Shown here piece by piece: positions 6,671-15,100 of a DNA stretch of 64,000 nt; position 1 is the stretch's first letter, and each line of letters begins with the position of its first letter. The notes under the pieces were generated by a model. The model worked only from the letters and a program-made list of their open reading frames with translations, was not told the DNA's origin and searched no databases. This stretch comes from Gloeobacter violaceus PCC 7421. Lineage in GTDB: Bacteria > Cyanobacteriota > Cyanobacteriia > Gloeobacterales > Gloeobacteraceae. The stretch is taken from the NCBI RefSeq assembly GCF_000011385.1, contig NC_005125.1, positions 3,906,001 through 3,970,000 of the forward strand, read 5' to 3'. The position numbers were made by a program, and so were the translations under genes.

Positions 6671-9277
6671 TTACTTGCTGGCGCTCACATCGGTGAAAGC
6701 AGCCGTCGTCAACTCGGCGCTGTCGTGGCTGGTGACGGCCAGACCCATGAACAGGTCCGTCGCCATCGGGATGCTCTGGGTGCCGATCCAGACCCAACTG
6801 CCGCCGTTGCTGGAGTAGTAGCCTTTGATCGTGTCGCCGGTGCGCACCAGTTTGAGCCAGTAGGGCGCTTTGTAGCCGGCGACGGTCTTGGAGCCGCTGT
6901 CTCCGCCGGTCTTGGTCCGGTACTGAAAGGTGATGCCTTTGCTCGGGGTGAGACCGACAAACACGTTGCGGGCACTGGAGGTAAAGCCGTCGCGGATCAT
7001 GATCCCCGCTTTGGCCCAGCTGTCGGTGTTGCCCAGGCTCGAAACGCGCGCCACCAATTGCCCATCGCCCGAGATGGGCTGGTAGACATACATAAAGCCG
7101 TCGGCATCGCCCCAGATGTCCGCCCCGGCGGCTTTGATCGTGAAGGTGTCGCTATCGGGGTTGAACGCCGCATTGCCGGTCAGGCCGACATTGCCGATGT
7201 CTTTAAGTTGCCAGGGAGTCGGCAGCGACACGGTGACACCCACCGCGGCGGAGGTAAACACGGCCCCCCGGTTGTCCGTGGCCACCGCCGCAATCGAATA
7301 CTTGCCCGCCGCCATGCCCTTCCAGCTGAAGTAGTAAGGCGATGTGGTGTCCTGGCCGAGTTTGACGCCGCCGCTGAAAAACTCGACTTGGCTGATTGTG
7401 CCGTCGCTGTCGTCGGCTTCGGCGTGGAGGCTGACCGTCGCGGGAGCCGTTAGCTGGGCGCCGTCCTCCGGATCGACCATATTCGCCGTCGGCGCAGTGT
7501 TGGGTGAGCCGACGCTCAGATCGATTGCACTGGAGGTGATTGTGGCCCCAGTGCTGCTGATCGCCTTTGCCGTCAACGAGTAGCTGCCCGACGGGGGCTT
7601 GACCCAGGTGTAGAAGTAGGGGCTTGCCGAGTCGGAACCGAGTTTGGTGGAACCTTGATAAAATTCCACCTTGCTGATGCTGTCGGAACTGTGGGCGGCC
7701 ACCGCCTGCAGCTTCGCATCCGAACCGCCGGCCACGAACGCCCCGTCGAGGGGTTGTACCAGGTACACCGACAACCCCGAAGGCTGGGAGACCGTGATCG
7801 TCCGGGAGGTGGAATCGGCGGTGACACCCTGGCTGTCGGTCACTTTGGCCTTCAGCGCATAGGTTCCAGCTTCTGCGAGCTTCCAGGTGGCGGAGTAGGG
7901 GCTGGCAAGGTCCTCGCCAATTTTGGTGCTGTCGCGGAAAAACTCGACTTTGCTCACAGTACCGTTATTGTCGCGGGCTTCAGCATTCAGGGTGACCGTG
8001 GCCGGTGCCGTCAATTTTGCGCCGGAGGCGGGCGCGGTCAGCTCGACGGTCGGCTTCTGGTTGGCCAGCCGGTTCTGGGCGTGCAGCGAAGCGCGCTCCT
8101 TTCTCAAGGCGCGCAGGTTGCCCAGTCCCCACGAATCGACATTCTGAAAGCGGGTCTGAAAAAAGGCCAGCGGCGCCCAGACGCGCTCGTCGAGGCTCGT
8201 GTCCTCGAAGCTTTCCGAAGCATCTGTCTCATTTTCCAGACAGACGATATAGGAGTTGAATTCATCGCGCAAGGCCTCTTCGATGTCGTACCAGGTACCC
8301 AGGACACCGGCCAGCAGATTCGGATCCCGGGTGGTGTTGTAGATGTTCCAGTCGACGTTGCCCCCCATGTGCCCCGCGTGGGCGATCACCGCGAGCGCGC
8401 CGAAGCTGTGCATCACCGTTTGCACACCGTGAATACCGTCGCGGCTTGCCAGTTCAGAGGTCAGTCCCGGGCGTTCGGGAAAGTCGCACCCGGCCAGCGG
8501 AGCGTAGTTCATCTGCCGGTAATAATCTTTCAACCCCCCACTCGCATGCGAATAGTACGACTCGAAGCGCGAACGGTCCTGCAGCACCAGGGCAATCACG
8601 TGCGCCTGGGCCACTGCACTCGCCCCCCGGTTGTGCTCCCGACCAAAATCGCGACCCGACCACAGCTGGTCCGCCAATCCCCGCAACCATGTGTCGATCG
8701 CCTCGCGCTCGGAAGTGCTCAGCTCGTCGCGCACCGCATCATAAGAAGGCAGAGCGCCAAATATCCAGAAGCGCAGGGCGATGTCCCCCTCGTACCAGCC
8801 CGGTTGGTAGGACTGGGTATAATCGCAGCCGCCGGCGACGAACTGGCGCGTGACACCGTCGAAGTTGTCCTGCCAGAGGTCGATCGGTCCGGCTTCGAGG
8901 ATGGCTTTCCAGTTGTCGGCGATCCGCTCGCGGTAGGCGTCCAGTTCGCTGTTGTCGGCACCGCCGTATTTGCCCCATTTGAGGGCGAGGTAGGTGGCTG
9001 AGAGCATTTCCTGGGCGGCGGCCATCTGCTGCACCCACGGCGAACGGGTATCCAGGCAGGTCTTAGGTTCACTCAGACCGTTGAGATAGTCGTTGTCCAC
9101 TTCGCTTTTAATCGCGCTGAAACTCGCCGCTTTGTAGAGCAGTTCGGCCTCGGTGGGTGAAAGAAACACCCACCAGTTGCGAGCGGCCGCAGCCGGGCTT
9201 ACCAGAAAAAAAGACAACACAAGTACAATGAATCCGCCCGCGGCCAGACGCCCGGCCCGCGGCTGAAATGTCGGCAT
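6671..9277 (-). CDS. secreted modular alginate-lyase-like protein with three Ig-like repeats and a C-terminal lectin-like domain
   Basis: An 868-aa exported protein. A signal peptide (about 1-32, ending PAAAA) is followed by an alpha/alpha-toroid lyase-like domain (about 33-390, with REHNRGAS). Three Ig-like repeats follow at about 400-490, 500-590 and 595-685, each with a KVEFF/QVEFF-type strand and GS..SPY..W motif typical of Big_9/Big_17 modules. The last part (about 690-868) resembles DUF1349/concanavalin-like lectin domains (KAGIMIRDG, GITFQYRTKTGG, YWLKLVRTGDTIKGYYSSNGG). The build suggests a polysaccharide lyase held on its glycan at the cell surface. Its toroid shares a perfectly identical 587-bp tract with the neighbour. 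Confidence 0.8.
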   Translation of the reverse strand: MPTFQPRAGRLAAGGFIVLVLSFFLVSPAAAARNWWVFLSPTEAELLYKAASFSAIKSEVDNDYLNGLSEPKTCLDTRSPWVQQMAAAQEMLSATYLALKWGKYGGADNSELDAYRERIADNWKAILEAGPIDLWQDNFDGVTRQFVAGGCDYTQSYQPGWYEGDIALRFWIFGALPSYDAVRDELSTSEREAIDTWLRGLADQLWSGRDFGREHNRGASAVAQAHVIALVLQDRSRFESYYSHASGGLKDYYRQMNYAPLAGCDFPERPGLTSELASRDGIHGVQTVMHSFGALAVIAHAGHMGGNVDWNIYNTTRDPNLLAGVLGTWYDIEEALRDEFNSYIVCLENETDASESFEDTSLDERVWAPLAFFQTRFQNVDSWGLGNLRALRKERASLHAQNRLANQKPTVELTAPASGAKLTAPATVTLNAEARDNNGTVSKVEFFRDSTKIGEDLASPYSATWKLAEAGTYALKAKVTDSQGVTADSTSRTITVSQPSGLSVYLVQPLDGAFVAGGSDAKLQAVAAHSSDSISKVEFYQGSTKLGSDSASPYFYTWVKPPSGSYSLTAKAISSTGATITSSAIDLSVGSPNTAPTANMVDPEDGAQLTAPATVSLHAEADDSDGTISQVEFFSGGVKLGQDTTSPYYFSWKGMAAGKYSIAAVATDNRGAVFTSAAVGVTVSLPTPWQLKDIGNVGLTGNAAFNPDSDTFTIKAAGADIWGDADGFMYVYQPISGDGQLVARVSSLGNTDSWAKAGIMIRDGFTSSARNVFVGLTPSKGITFQYRTKTGGDSGSKTVAGYKAPYWLKLVRTGDTIKGYYSSNGGSWVWIGTQSIPMATDLFMGLAVTSHDSAELTTAAFTDVSASK
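8460..9046. repeat. perfect 587-bp direct repeat, copy 2
   Basis: Identical to 5772-6358, in the same orientation and reading frame, inside the toroid domain of the long paralog. Sharp edges against diverged flanks point to gene conversion rather than a recent whole-gene duplication. Confidence 0.95.
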
Positions 9278-9489
9278 AATAGTTCTCGGTGGAATTTGTG
9301 ATTAAATCTGAAAAGATGACTGCCCGAGTGGGTCCATTTTGGAGCCGTCTGAGCGACGTATACTTTCCGGAAGGCGAAGTCCACCGAGATGCTACTTTGC
9401 TCCATCCAACTTATATACCCCCCAAACAGGGGAAATGTACATTCTTGCGCAAATGCAGTTGCCTGTGTTTGCGCGGCGGGTTTGTTTTT

Positions 9490-9515
9490 GAACCCGTGCG
9501 AAGCCGCCCGGGTTC
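9490..9515. other. hairpin in the gap between two secreted-protein genes
   Basis: GAACCCG at 9490-9496 pairs with CGGGTTC at 9509-9515, just after the end of the 9521-11494 gene. No T run follows on the minus strand, so it is a weak terminator candidate. The rest of the gap 9278-9520 is AT-richer and must hold any promoter of the long lyase-like gene; I see no clear promoter motif. Confidence 0.35.
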
Positions 9516-9520
9516 GCCCT

Positions 9521-11494
9521 TCAGTTGGCACTCACCGCAAAGTTGTCGTAGGTGATGGTGATGGCCGGGGCATCCTTGCTGCTGGCAAAAATTCCCGCTT
9601 TGCTTTGGGCGGCGAAGAAGTGACCGACCTGACCGCCCGCCAGGGTGACCGGCGTGGCCAGAGCCACCTGACCGCTGTCCTCGCCGGTGGTGTACACCGC
9701 CCGGTAGGCGGCCTGCACCTGGGCGGCGTTCGGATCGCCCAGCAAAAATAGTTCCAGGTACTGGAGTTTATCGGGATCGCGGATGTAGACGCTCGACCCG
9801 ACATAGACGGGATCGCCTTTGTGCTCGAAGACGAATTGCAGCACCAGGCTGCCGTTGCTGCGCGCCGAGGCGGTCAGCCGGAGGTAGTTGTCCTGGTTAG
9901 GGCCAAGCATGATCCCGGCGCGCTGGTTGGGAATGTTGATCTGGCTCAAGGGTCCCAGCAGGCGGGCGGAGACCTTGAATTTGGTGCTGCGCCCGTCGAA
10001 TTTGAGTTGTAGGCCATTGACCAACGAGTTGGAATCTCCCTCGTTGGTCCCTTCGGTCGAGGTGACCTTGAGGGTGCCGGGATCACCGCGGGTCAGATCG
10101 AGCAGATCGGGGCGGTAGGAATTGGTGGGGGTGTAACCGTCCTGTCCGTTGAGTTGAACATCGGTGAATCCGAGGGTATCGCCGTTGTCGTCGGTGAGCG
10201 TGCCTGCGTAGGTTGAGCTGAAGTAGAGTTTGACGGCCGCGGCGCCCGGAGCGGCGGCCGGCACGGCCGGATCGAGTTCAGCTTGCTCAGGTTTGGCATT
10301 GGTCAACAAAAAGACGGCGTCGTTGTAGTCGAAATTTTTGGTGAACTCGCCGTCGATGCCGTTGTCCTGCGCGGCCAGCCAGGTGTTGGCAAGCAACTGG
10401 CCGTTGCCGTCGCGCACGGGATAGAGCCGCCAGTTGTGCAGTTGATCTGCGCCGTTGAGACTGTCGTCGGTGGAAGATCCGCCGCCGGAGTTCTTGAGCG
10501 AGAAGGCCGCCGAGGGTTTGAAGTCAACGGCATCCTGGCTGGGGACCGTGTTGGTCTTGCTGTAGCTGCCGCTGTTGAACGGCAGAATTTTCAGCAGCAC
10601 CTTCTGGTTTTCGCCACCGCTGAGATCGTCGCTGCCCGGCACCTCCCAGCCCTCCGGCGAGTCGTCTTGCTCCCGGCCAGCGAACTGGTAAAGGTTGCCG
10701 CCGCTGCCCGCCTTCGCTTCCCACCGCTGCGAACCGCCGGCACTGTCGCTGCGGCCGGAGTAACGGGCCAGGGGCCACAGCAACACCGGCCGGTTGGTGT
10801 CGGCGCGCAGCCAGTAGGGCGAGTAGACCTCATCGCCCATTAGGGTTTTCTGCCCGCCGATGTCGCCTTTTTCCGAACCGATGTCGACGGTCCAGCCGAA
10901 AGCCCGGGCAATCTCGGCTAGGGAGTTTTCGTTGTTGCCTTCGAAGTCGTAGGCATTGATCCCGGCCAGGCCGACGACGACTGCCGAGGCTTTCGGATCG
11001 CTGCTTGCGATCGTGAGGGCGGCGTAGCTCTCGCCATCTTCGGTGTGGGTGGGCTGCCCGGAGCTGCGCAAGGTGGCGGTCCGCTGCGGGGCATACTGCA
11101 CCGCGAGGTCGTAGGATGCCCCCGGAGCGAGCGCGAGGGGCAGGGCGGGCGGATCGACCAGGATAAAATCCTCTTCCCGTGTGTGGTCCTTCGAGCGGCC
11201 CGCGACGGCATTGACCATATCCAGCGATTGCCCGAGGCTGAGGCTGTTCACCTGCAGCGTGGCGGTGCCGGTATTGGTGATCCGCACGGTTTTGGCCGGG
11301 CGAATCTCTTCGTTGACGGTGCTGAAGACGAGGCGCCCTTTGACGACATTCGCGTCGGGGGCGAGCGTCTCCACCAGAATCTTGCCGCCGGCGGCGGCCC
11401 TGACAGCCGCCGGCCGGGGCTCGGCAGAACCGGGCACCGCCTGCAGACAGGCCAATAGCGGCACCAGCAAGGTGCAACCCAATCGTTTCAACAT
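9521..11494 (-). CDS. large secreted protein with Ig-like and lectin-like domains
   Basis: A 657-aa exported protein with a signal peptide (about 1-24, ending GSAEP). Residues 45-180 look like an ASH/choice-of-anchor Ig domain (VRITNTGTATLQVNSL, LAPGASYDLAVQYAP). A middle region (about 180-400) holds FTKNFDYNDAVFLLTNA, found in proteins with DUF4114-like segments. The end (about 410-657) resembles DUF1349/laminin-G-like lectin folds (RAGIMLGPNQDNYLRL). No catalytic motif is seen. It has a GGAGAG site before the ATG and sits between the pyruvyltransferase and the lyase-like pair, so a role in binding the secreted glycan is likely (inference). Confidence 0.7.
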   Translation of the reverse strand: MLKRLGCTLLVPLLACLQAVPGSAEPRPAAVRAAAGGKILVETLAPDANVVKGRLVFSTVNEEIRPAKTVRITNTGTATLQVNSLSLGQSLDMVNAVAGRSKDHTREEDFILVDPPALPLALAPGASYDLAVQYAPQRTATLRSSGQPTHTEDGESYAALTIASSDPKASAVVVGLAGINAYDFEGNNENSLAEIARAFGWTVDIGSEKGDIGGQKTLMGDEVYSPYWLRADTNRPVLLWPLARYSGRSDSAGGSQRWEAKAGSGGNLYQFAGREQDDSPEGWEVPGSDDLSGGENQKVLLKILPFNSGSYSKTNTVPSQDAVDFKPSAAFSLKNSGGGSSTDDSLNGADQLHNWRLYPVRDGNGQLLANTWLAAQDNGIDGEFTKNFDYNDAVFLLTNAKPEQAELDPAVPAAAPGAAAVKLYFSSTYAGTLTDDNGDTLGFTDVQLNGQDGYTPTNSYRPDLLDLTRGDPGTLKVTSTEGTNEGDSNSLVNGLQLKFDGRSTKFKVSARLLGPLSQINIPNQRAGIMLGPNQDNYLRLTASARSNGSLVLQFVFEHKGDPVYVGSSVYIRDPDKLQYLELFLLGDPNAAQVQAAYRAVYTTGEDSGQVALATPVTLAGGQVGHFFAAQSKAGIFASSKDAPAITITYDNFAVSAN

Positions 11495-11620
11495 GGCTCG
11501 ACTCTCCTAACGAAATGAATGGGACCCCCGGCCGACACCGGGGCGGGTCAAGGGTGCAGGGCAAAACTCGGACAGGCTGTCGCCGCGCTCGGCATCGACA
11601 CGGTGGAGGGGTTGGGCGCT

Positions 11621-12727
11621 TCAGCCCAGCGCCGGCCGGTAGAGCACTGCGGCCGGGTGGGGGCGCGGGAGCAAAATCGGTCTGGCGCTGGTCAGAGCCT
11701 GTCGCAAAAAAGCTTTTGACCCGGCGATGCGCTCTTCAAGCCGCGGGTTGACGGCGGTGTAATCGAGATCTCCAAAATCGACCACCGGTTCGGATTGGGC
11801 GTCGATCATCCGCTCGGCGAGGCCGAGGTTGTGCAGCAAGTCGCCGATCTTGGCCGCCTTGTTCTTGGAAATAAAAGTGTAGAAAGGTTTGCGGAAGATT
11901 ATCGAGAAGATCGTGCCGTGGAAGGTGTCGGTGAAGACGAACCGGGCACCGGCAAAACCATTGATCCACTCTACCGGGCCGGCGCCGATCAGGTTCTGGT
12001 CGGCGATGCGGTGCTCGAAGCCCACCGAGACAATTTTCAATCCCCGCACTTTTGCCAGGGCCAGGATCGATTGCTCCTCGGGCCGCGACATCGGACCCAT
12101 CTTGTAGATGAGCAGATAATTGCCCGCCGTCGGCTGCGCGAGGAATTCGCCATAATCGACCAGAAAAGTCGGATCGAGCACGTGGGTCGAGGTGAACCCG
12201 CATTCGCGCTCGACAAGACCGGCGGTATTGGCGTCGCGCACCGAAAGTGCCCAGAAGTCTGCCAACAGGTCGCGTATGGCCCCCTGGCGCTCCCCGAGCG
12301 TCCGGGTATAACCGGCGCTCGCCGCGTAGCTGATTTTGCGTGTCGTGCGCCCATCGACAAAGTCGAGAAAGAACGACGGGTCGTACCCACGAAAGGCGTC
12401 GATGCACCAGATTTGATCGCTGCCGCAGATCACCGCGTCGTACTGCCCGTGGCGGCGCTTCAGCTGTTCGCGCGTGTAGCAGGTCTTCGCACCCAGACGC
12501 ATCTGCGAGCGCAAGAAGGCGCTCATCTTCCAGGCCTTTTGCAGGTTGCTGAGCACCGGCCGGCCGGGCAGAAACTCTTTGAGGTAGTACTTGACCGCTG
12601 CGGTCGGTTGATAGTCGATGATTTCGACTGCGTGTCCCTGGCGGCTCAGGCTCTTCCACAGCGCATACGTCTGCAGAGTGGCGCCGTAGTTGGTAGTGTG
12701 GTGGAACGTGACAATCCCGATTTTCAT
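11621..12727 (-). CDS. polysaccharide pyruvyl transferase family protein
   Basis: A 368-aa protein of the PF04230 family, which transfers pyruvate from phosphoenolpyruvate to sugars as ketals (CsaB, WcaK, EpsO type). It opens with MKIGIVTFHHTTNYGATLQTY, the family N-terminus. It also has VICGSDQIW and FVFTDTFHGTIFSIIFRKPF, the conserved D.FH.....I segment. ATG 12727 is chosen over a start 33 bases upstream because CGAGGGATC lies just before it. It is followed by the secreted lectin-like gene and preceded by a MurB-like gene, 36 bases away. Confidence 0.88.
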   Translation of the reverse strand: MKIGIVTFHHTTNYGATLQTYALWKSLSRQGHAVEIIDYQPTAAVKYYLKEFLPGRPVLSNLQKAWKMSAFLRSQMRLGAKTCYTREQLKRRHGQYDAVICGSDQIWCIDAFRGYDPSFFLDFVDGRTTRKISYAASAGYTRTLGERQGAIRDLLADFWALSVRDANTAGLVERECGFTSTHVLDPTFLVDYGEFLAQPTAGNYLLIYKMGPMSRPEEQSILALAKVRGLKIVSVGFEHRIADQNLIGAGPVEWINGFAGARFVFTDTFHGTIFSIIFRKPFYTFISKNKAAKIGDLLHNLGLAERMIDAQSEPVVDFGDLDYTAVNPRLEERIAGSKAFLRQALTSARPILLPRPHPAAVLYRPALG

Positions 12728-12763
12728 GCTGTGTGATCCCTCGAAAAGAATGCAAAACAACCG

Positions 12764-13603
12764 CTAATCGACTTCAATCACTTCGAGGTCGATCTTTTTG
12801 AAACTTAGATAATGCAGGACTTTGGCAACTTTGATCAAAGTGAGAATCGGAGCGCTGCTGCTGGATTTGTTCAATATCCAGTTGCTCGTCTTCGAAGAAA
12901 AGTAAGCATCACCAATGCGCAGACCGCGCAGGCGGTTCATGATCGGGTAGCTCGCGTACTTGAAGACCGTGCCGCAGTTGGGCAGGGTATTATCCTGGTG
13001 TTCTTTGGCCCACTGCCGCCTCTCGGTGAGCGGATTGTGCTCGAAGTGCGCCGCGTCGAAGCGCAGAACCGCACTGAGGATCAAGCTGCGCTGGATACCG
13101 GTGAACATCGTCCTGCGGTAACCCCGTTGGATCTCAGCGTTCGAGAGGGTCTGCACCGCACCTTCGTGAACGTAAGTGACGCTTTCGACAAAATCGTAGA
13201 TCGTGCAGTGGTGGGTTTTGCCCCGGCCGGCGTTCATCGCGAGCGCCCCACCGATCGAAGCGGGCACCGAGGCCAGGTAGTAAAACGAATCGAGGGCGTG
13301 CTGATAGCAATAGTTCAGCACTTCGTTGATCTGCACGGTCGAGGACACTTCCACCCGACCGTCGCCCAGCGATCGAATCGTTCTGGGCAGGCTGTTTTTG
13401 AGCACCAGCGAGCGCACCGAGGGGCGGGCAAACAGGGTATTGGAGCCGTTGCCCAGAATATAAACCCGGGCGCTGTGTCCGTCCGCCCACCGGCAGTACT
13501 CGGCGAATTCTTCGGCGCTTTTGAATTCACCGTAGCGCTCGAAGTGGTGGTGGGTTCGGAACGTCGAAAGTTGGCTGGTGTCGAAGGCAGTAACGGCGAC
13601 CAT
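12764..13603 (-). CDS. MurB-like FAD-binding protein in polysaccharide locus
   Basis: A 279-aa homolog of UDP-N-acetylenolpyruvoylglucosamine reductase. The FAD-binding elements are present: YILGNGSNTLFA (the LGGGSN loop), then ASVPASIGGALAMNAGRG (the IPG.VGGA..N.GA motif). The C-terminal domain has NCGTVFKYAS where MurB has G-S-x-F-K-N-P, so the catalytic Ser is replaced by Thr. The typical MurB is 290-340 aa, so this one is short. True murB should be elsewhere with mur genes; this copy lies between Wzx and the pyruvyltransferase. It may reduce an enolpyruvyl (or related) group on an exopolysaccharide sugar, which is inference. Confidence 0.75.
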   Translation of the reverse strand: MVAVTAFDTSQLSTFRTHHHFERYGEFKSAEEFAEYCRWADGHSARVYILGNGSNTLFARPSVRSLVLKNSLPRTIRSLGDGRVEVSSTVQINEVLNYCYQHALDSFYYLASVPASIGGALAMNAGRGKTHHCTIYDFVESVTYVHEGAVQTLSNAEIQRGYRRTMFTGIQRSLILSAVLRFDAAHFEHNPLTERRQWAKEHQDNTLPNCGTVFKYASYPIMNRLRGLRIGDAYFSSKTSNWILNKSSSSAPILTLIKVAKVLHYLSFKKIDLEVIEVD

Positions 13604-13630
13604 ATGCAAGGCACTCCAAAATAACGACGC

Positions 13631-15100
13631 TTAAGACGGCGCCCGGCTGCCCGCACCGAGCGGCACCAACAGGCGCGCATAATCGAGGGCACGCGCGAAC
13701 AGATCCGGCGCGCTCAGCCGCAGGGCGAGGGCGTAGACCGCCGCCCCGACGACACTGGCCAGGGTGAGCAGCGCCGGCGGCGGCAGCACGCTCCCAAACA
13801 ACACCCGGACGGCCCAGACGGTACAGACCACGCCCAGCGAACTGACCAGGGCCGGGGCGAATTGGCGCAGGTACTTGCCCAGATCGATGGGCATCAACCG
13901 GTTGACCGCCCAGAGGGCCACCGGCGAGAGCAAGTAGACCCTGACGACGTAGGCGGCGGCCACCGCCACGATCCCCCAGGGCACGGCGACGGCAAAAGTG
14001 ACCACTCCGACGATGGAGTTAAGCACATTGAGCCACAGCCGCCAGGACGGCTTGCCCATCGCCATGAGCACCGTGCCGTTGAAGAAGAACACCGACTGCT
14101 GGATGCCGACCAACGAGAGCACCTGCATCACCGGCACACTGGCGGTCCATTGCTCGCCGAACAAGACCGCGACCAGTTCGGGGGCGAGAACGGCGACCCC
14201 CAGAAAGGCCGGAAAGGAGATGAGACTGGTAAACTGCGTAACGGTGTAAAAGGCCGAGAGGAGTCGCTCCGGCGCGTGCTGCAGCCGTGAGAACGTCGGT
14301 AGGGCCACCTGGGTGGTGGTCGCCGTCAAAAGCTGGGTCATCGCCAGCAGAATGTTATAGGCAATGGTGTAGTAGCCCAGGGCCACCGGACCGAGAAAGT
14401 AGCCAATCAAAAAACTGTCGGCGCGCCGGTTGAAGAAGTTGGACAAGTTGAACGCCGTCACGTTGACCCCAAAGCTGAGCAGTTCGCCGAGGTGCCTGAG
14501 CGAGACGGCAAAACCCGGCCGCCACGAACTCACCTGCCACAGGGTCACCACCCCGATCAATTGGCTGACCAGTTGCTGTCCCACCAGGCTCCAGACACCG
14601 CAGCCGCTCAGTGCCATGGCGATGCCGACGATCCCGCCGACGGCAGTGGCGATCAAGGAGCGAATGGCCAGGGACTTGAAGGCGAATTCGCGCGTCAGAA
14701 TGCCCTGCTGCACAGCGTTGAACGAGCCGATGAACAGGCTGAACGAGAGCCAGCAGACCACCGGACCCACCCGCGGCTCGTGGAAAAAGTTCGCCACCGG
14801 ACCGCTGCTGGCGAAGCACAGCGCGGTCAGCAGTGTCCCCACCGCCAGGTTGGCCCAGAAGGCCGTATCCAGGTGGGCTTTTTCGAGCTGCGACCTCTGG
14901 ACGATCGCCTGGGGCAGACCCTGTTCCAGGAAAATCTGGACAAAGGAGACGAAGATGGCTGCAAGGGCGACCAGGCCAAAGGCTTCCGGCCCCAGCAGGC
15001 GGGCCAGCACAAAGTAGACACCCAGCGAAATACCCTGGCTGCCCAGGTTGCGGATGGCAGACCAACCCACACCTTTGACGGCTTTCTGGCGCAAGTTCAT
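13631..15100 (-). CDS. wzx: Wzx-type polysaccharide flippase
   Basis: A 489-aa polytopic membrane protein of the polysaccharide transporter (PST/MVF) family, which flips lipid-linked repeat units across the plasma membrane. It starts at MNLRQKAVKGVGWSAIRNLG, a typical beginning, and has the LARLLGPEAFGLVALA segment of the RfbX/lipopolysaccharide biosynthesis family. About 12-14 hydrophobic segments run to the end. The ATG overlaps the stop of the preceding hydroxylase gene (ATGA, 15097-15100), so the two are translationally coupled. Confidence 0.88.
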   Translation of the reverse strand: MNLRQKAVKGVGWSAIRNLGSQGISLGVYFVLARLLGPEAFGLVALAAIFVSFVQIFLEQGLPQAIVQRSQLEKAHLDTAFWANLAVGTLLTALCFASSGPVANFFHEPRVGPVVCWLSFSLFIGSFNAVQQGILTREFAFKSLAIRSLIATAVGGIVGIAMALSGCGVWSLVGQQLVSQLIGVVTLWQVSSWRPGFAVSLRHLGELLSFGVNVTAFNLSNFFNRRADSFLIGYFLGPVALGYYTIAYNILLAMTQLLTATTTQVALPTFSRLQHAPERLLSAFYTVTQFTSLISFPAFLGVAVLAPELVAVLFGEQWTASVPVMQVLSLVGIQQSVFFFNGTVLMAMGKPSWRLWLNVLNSIVGVVTFAVAVPWGIVAVAAAYVVRVYLLSPVALWAVNRLMPIDLGKYLRQFAPALVSSLGVVCTVWAVRVLFGSVLPPPALLTLASVVGAAVYALALRLSAPDLFARALDYARLLVPLGAGSRAPS

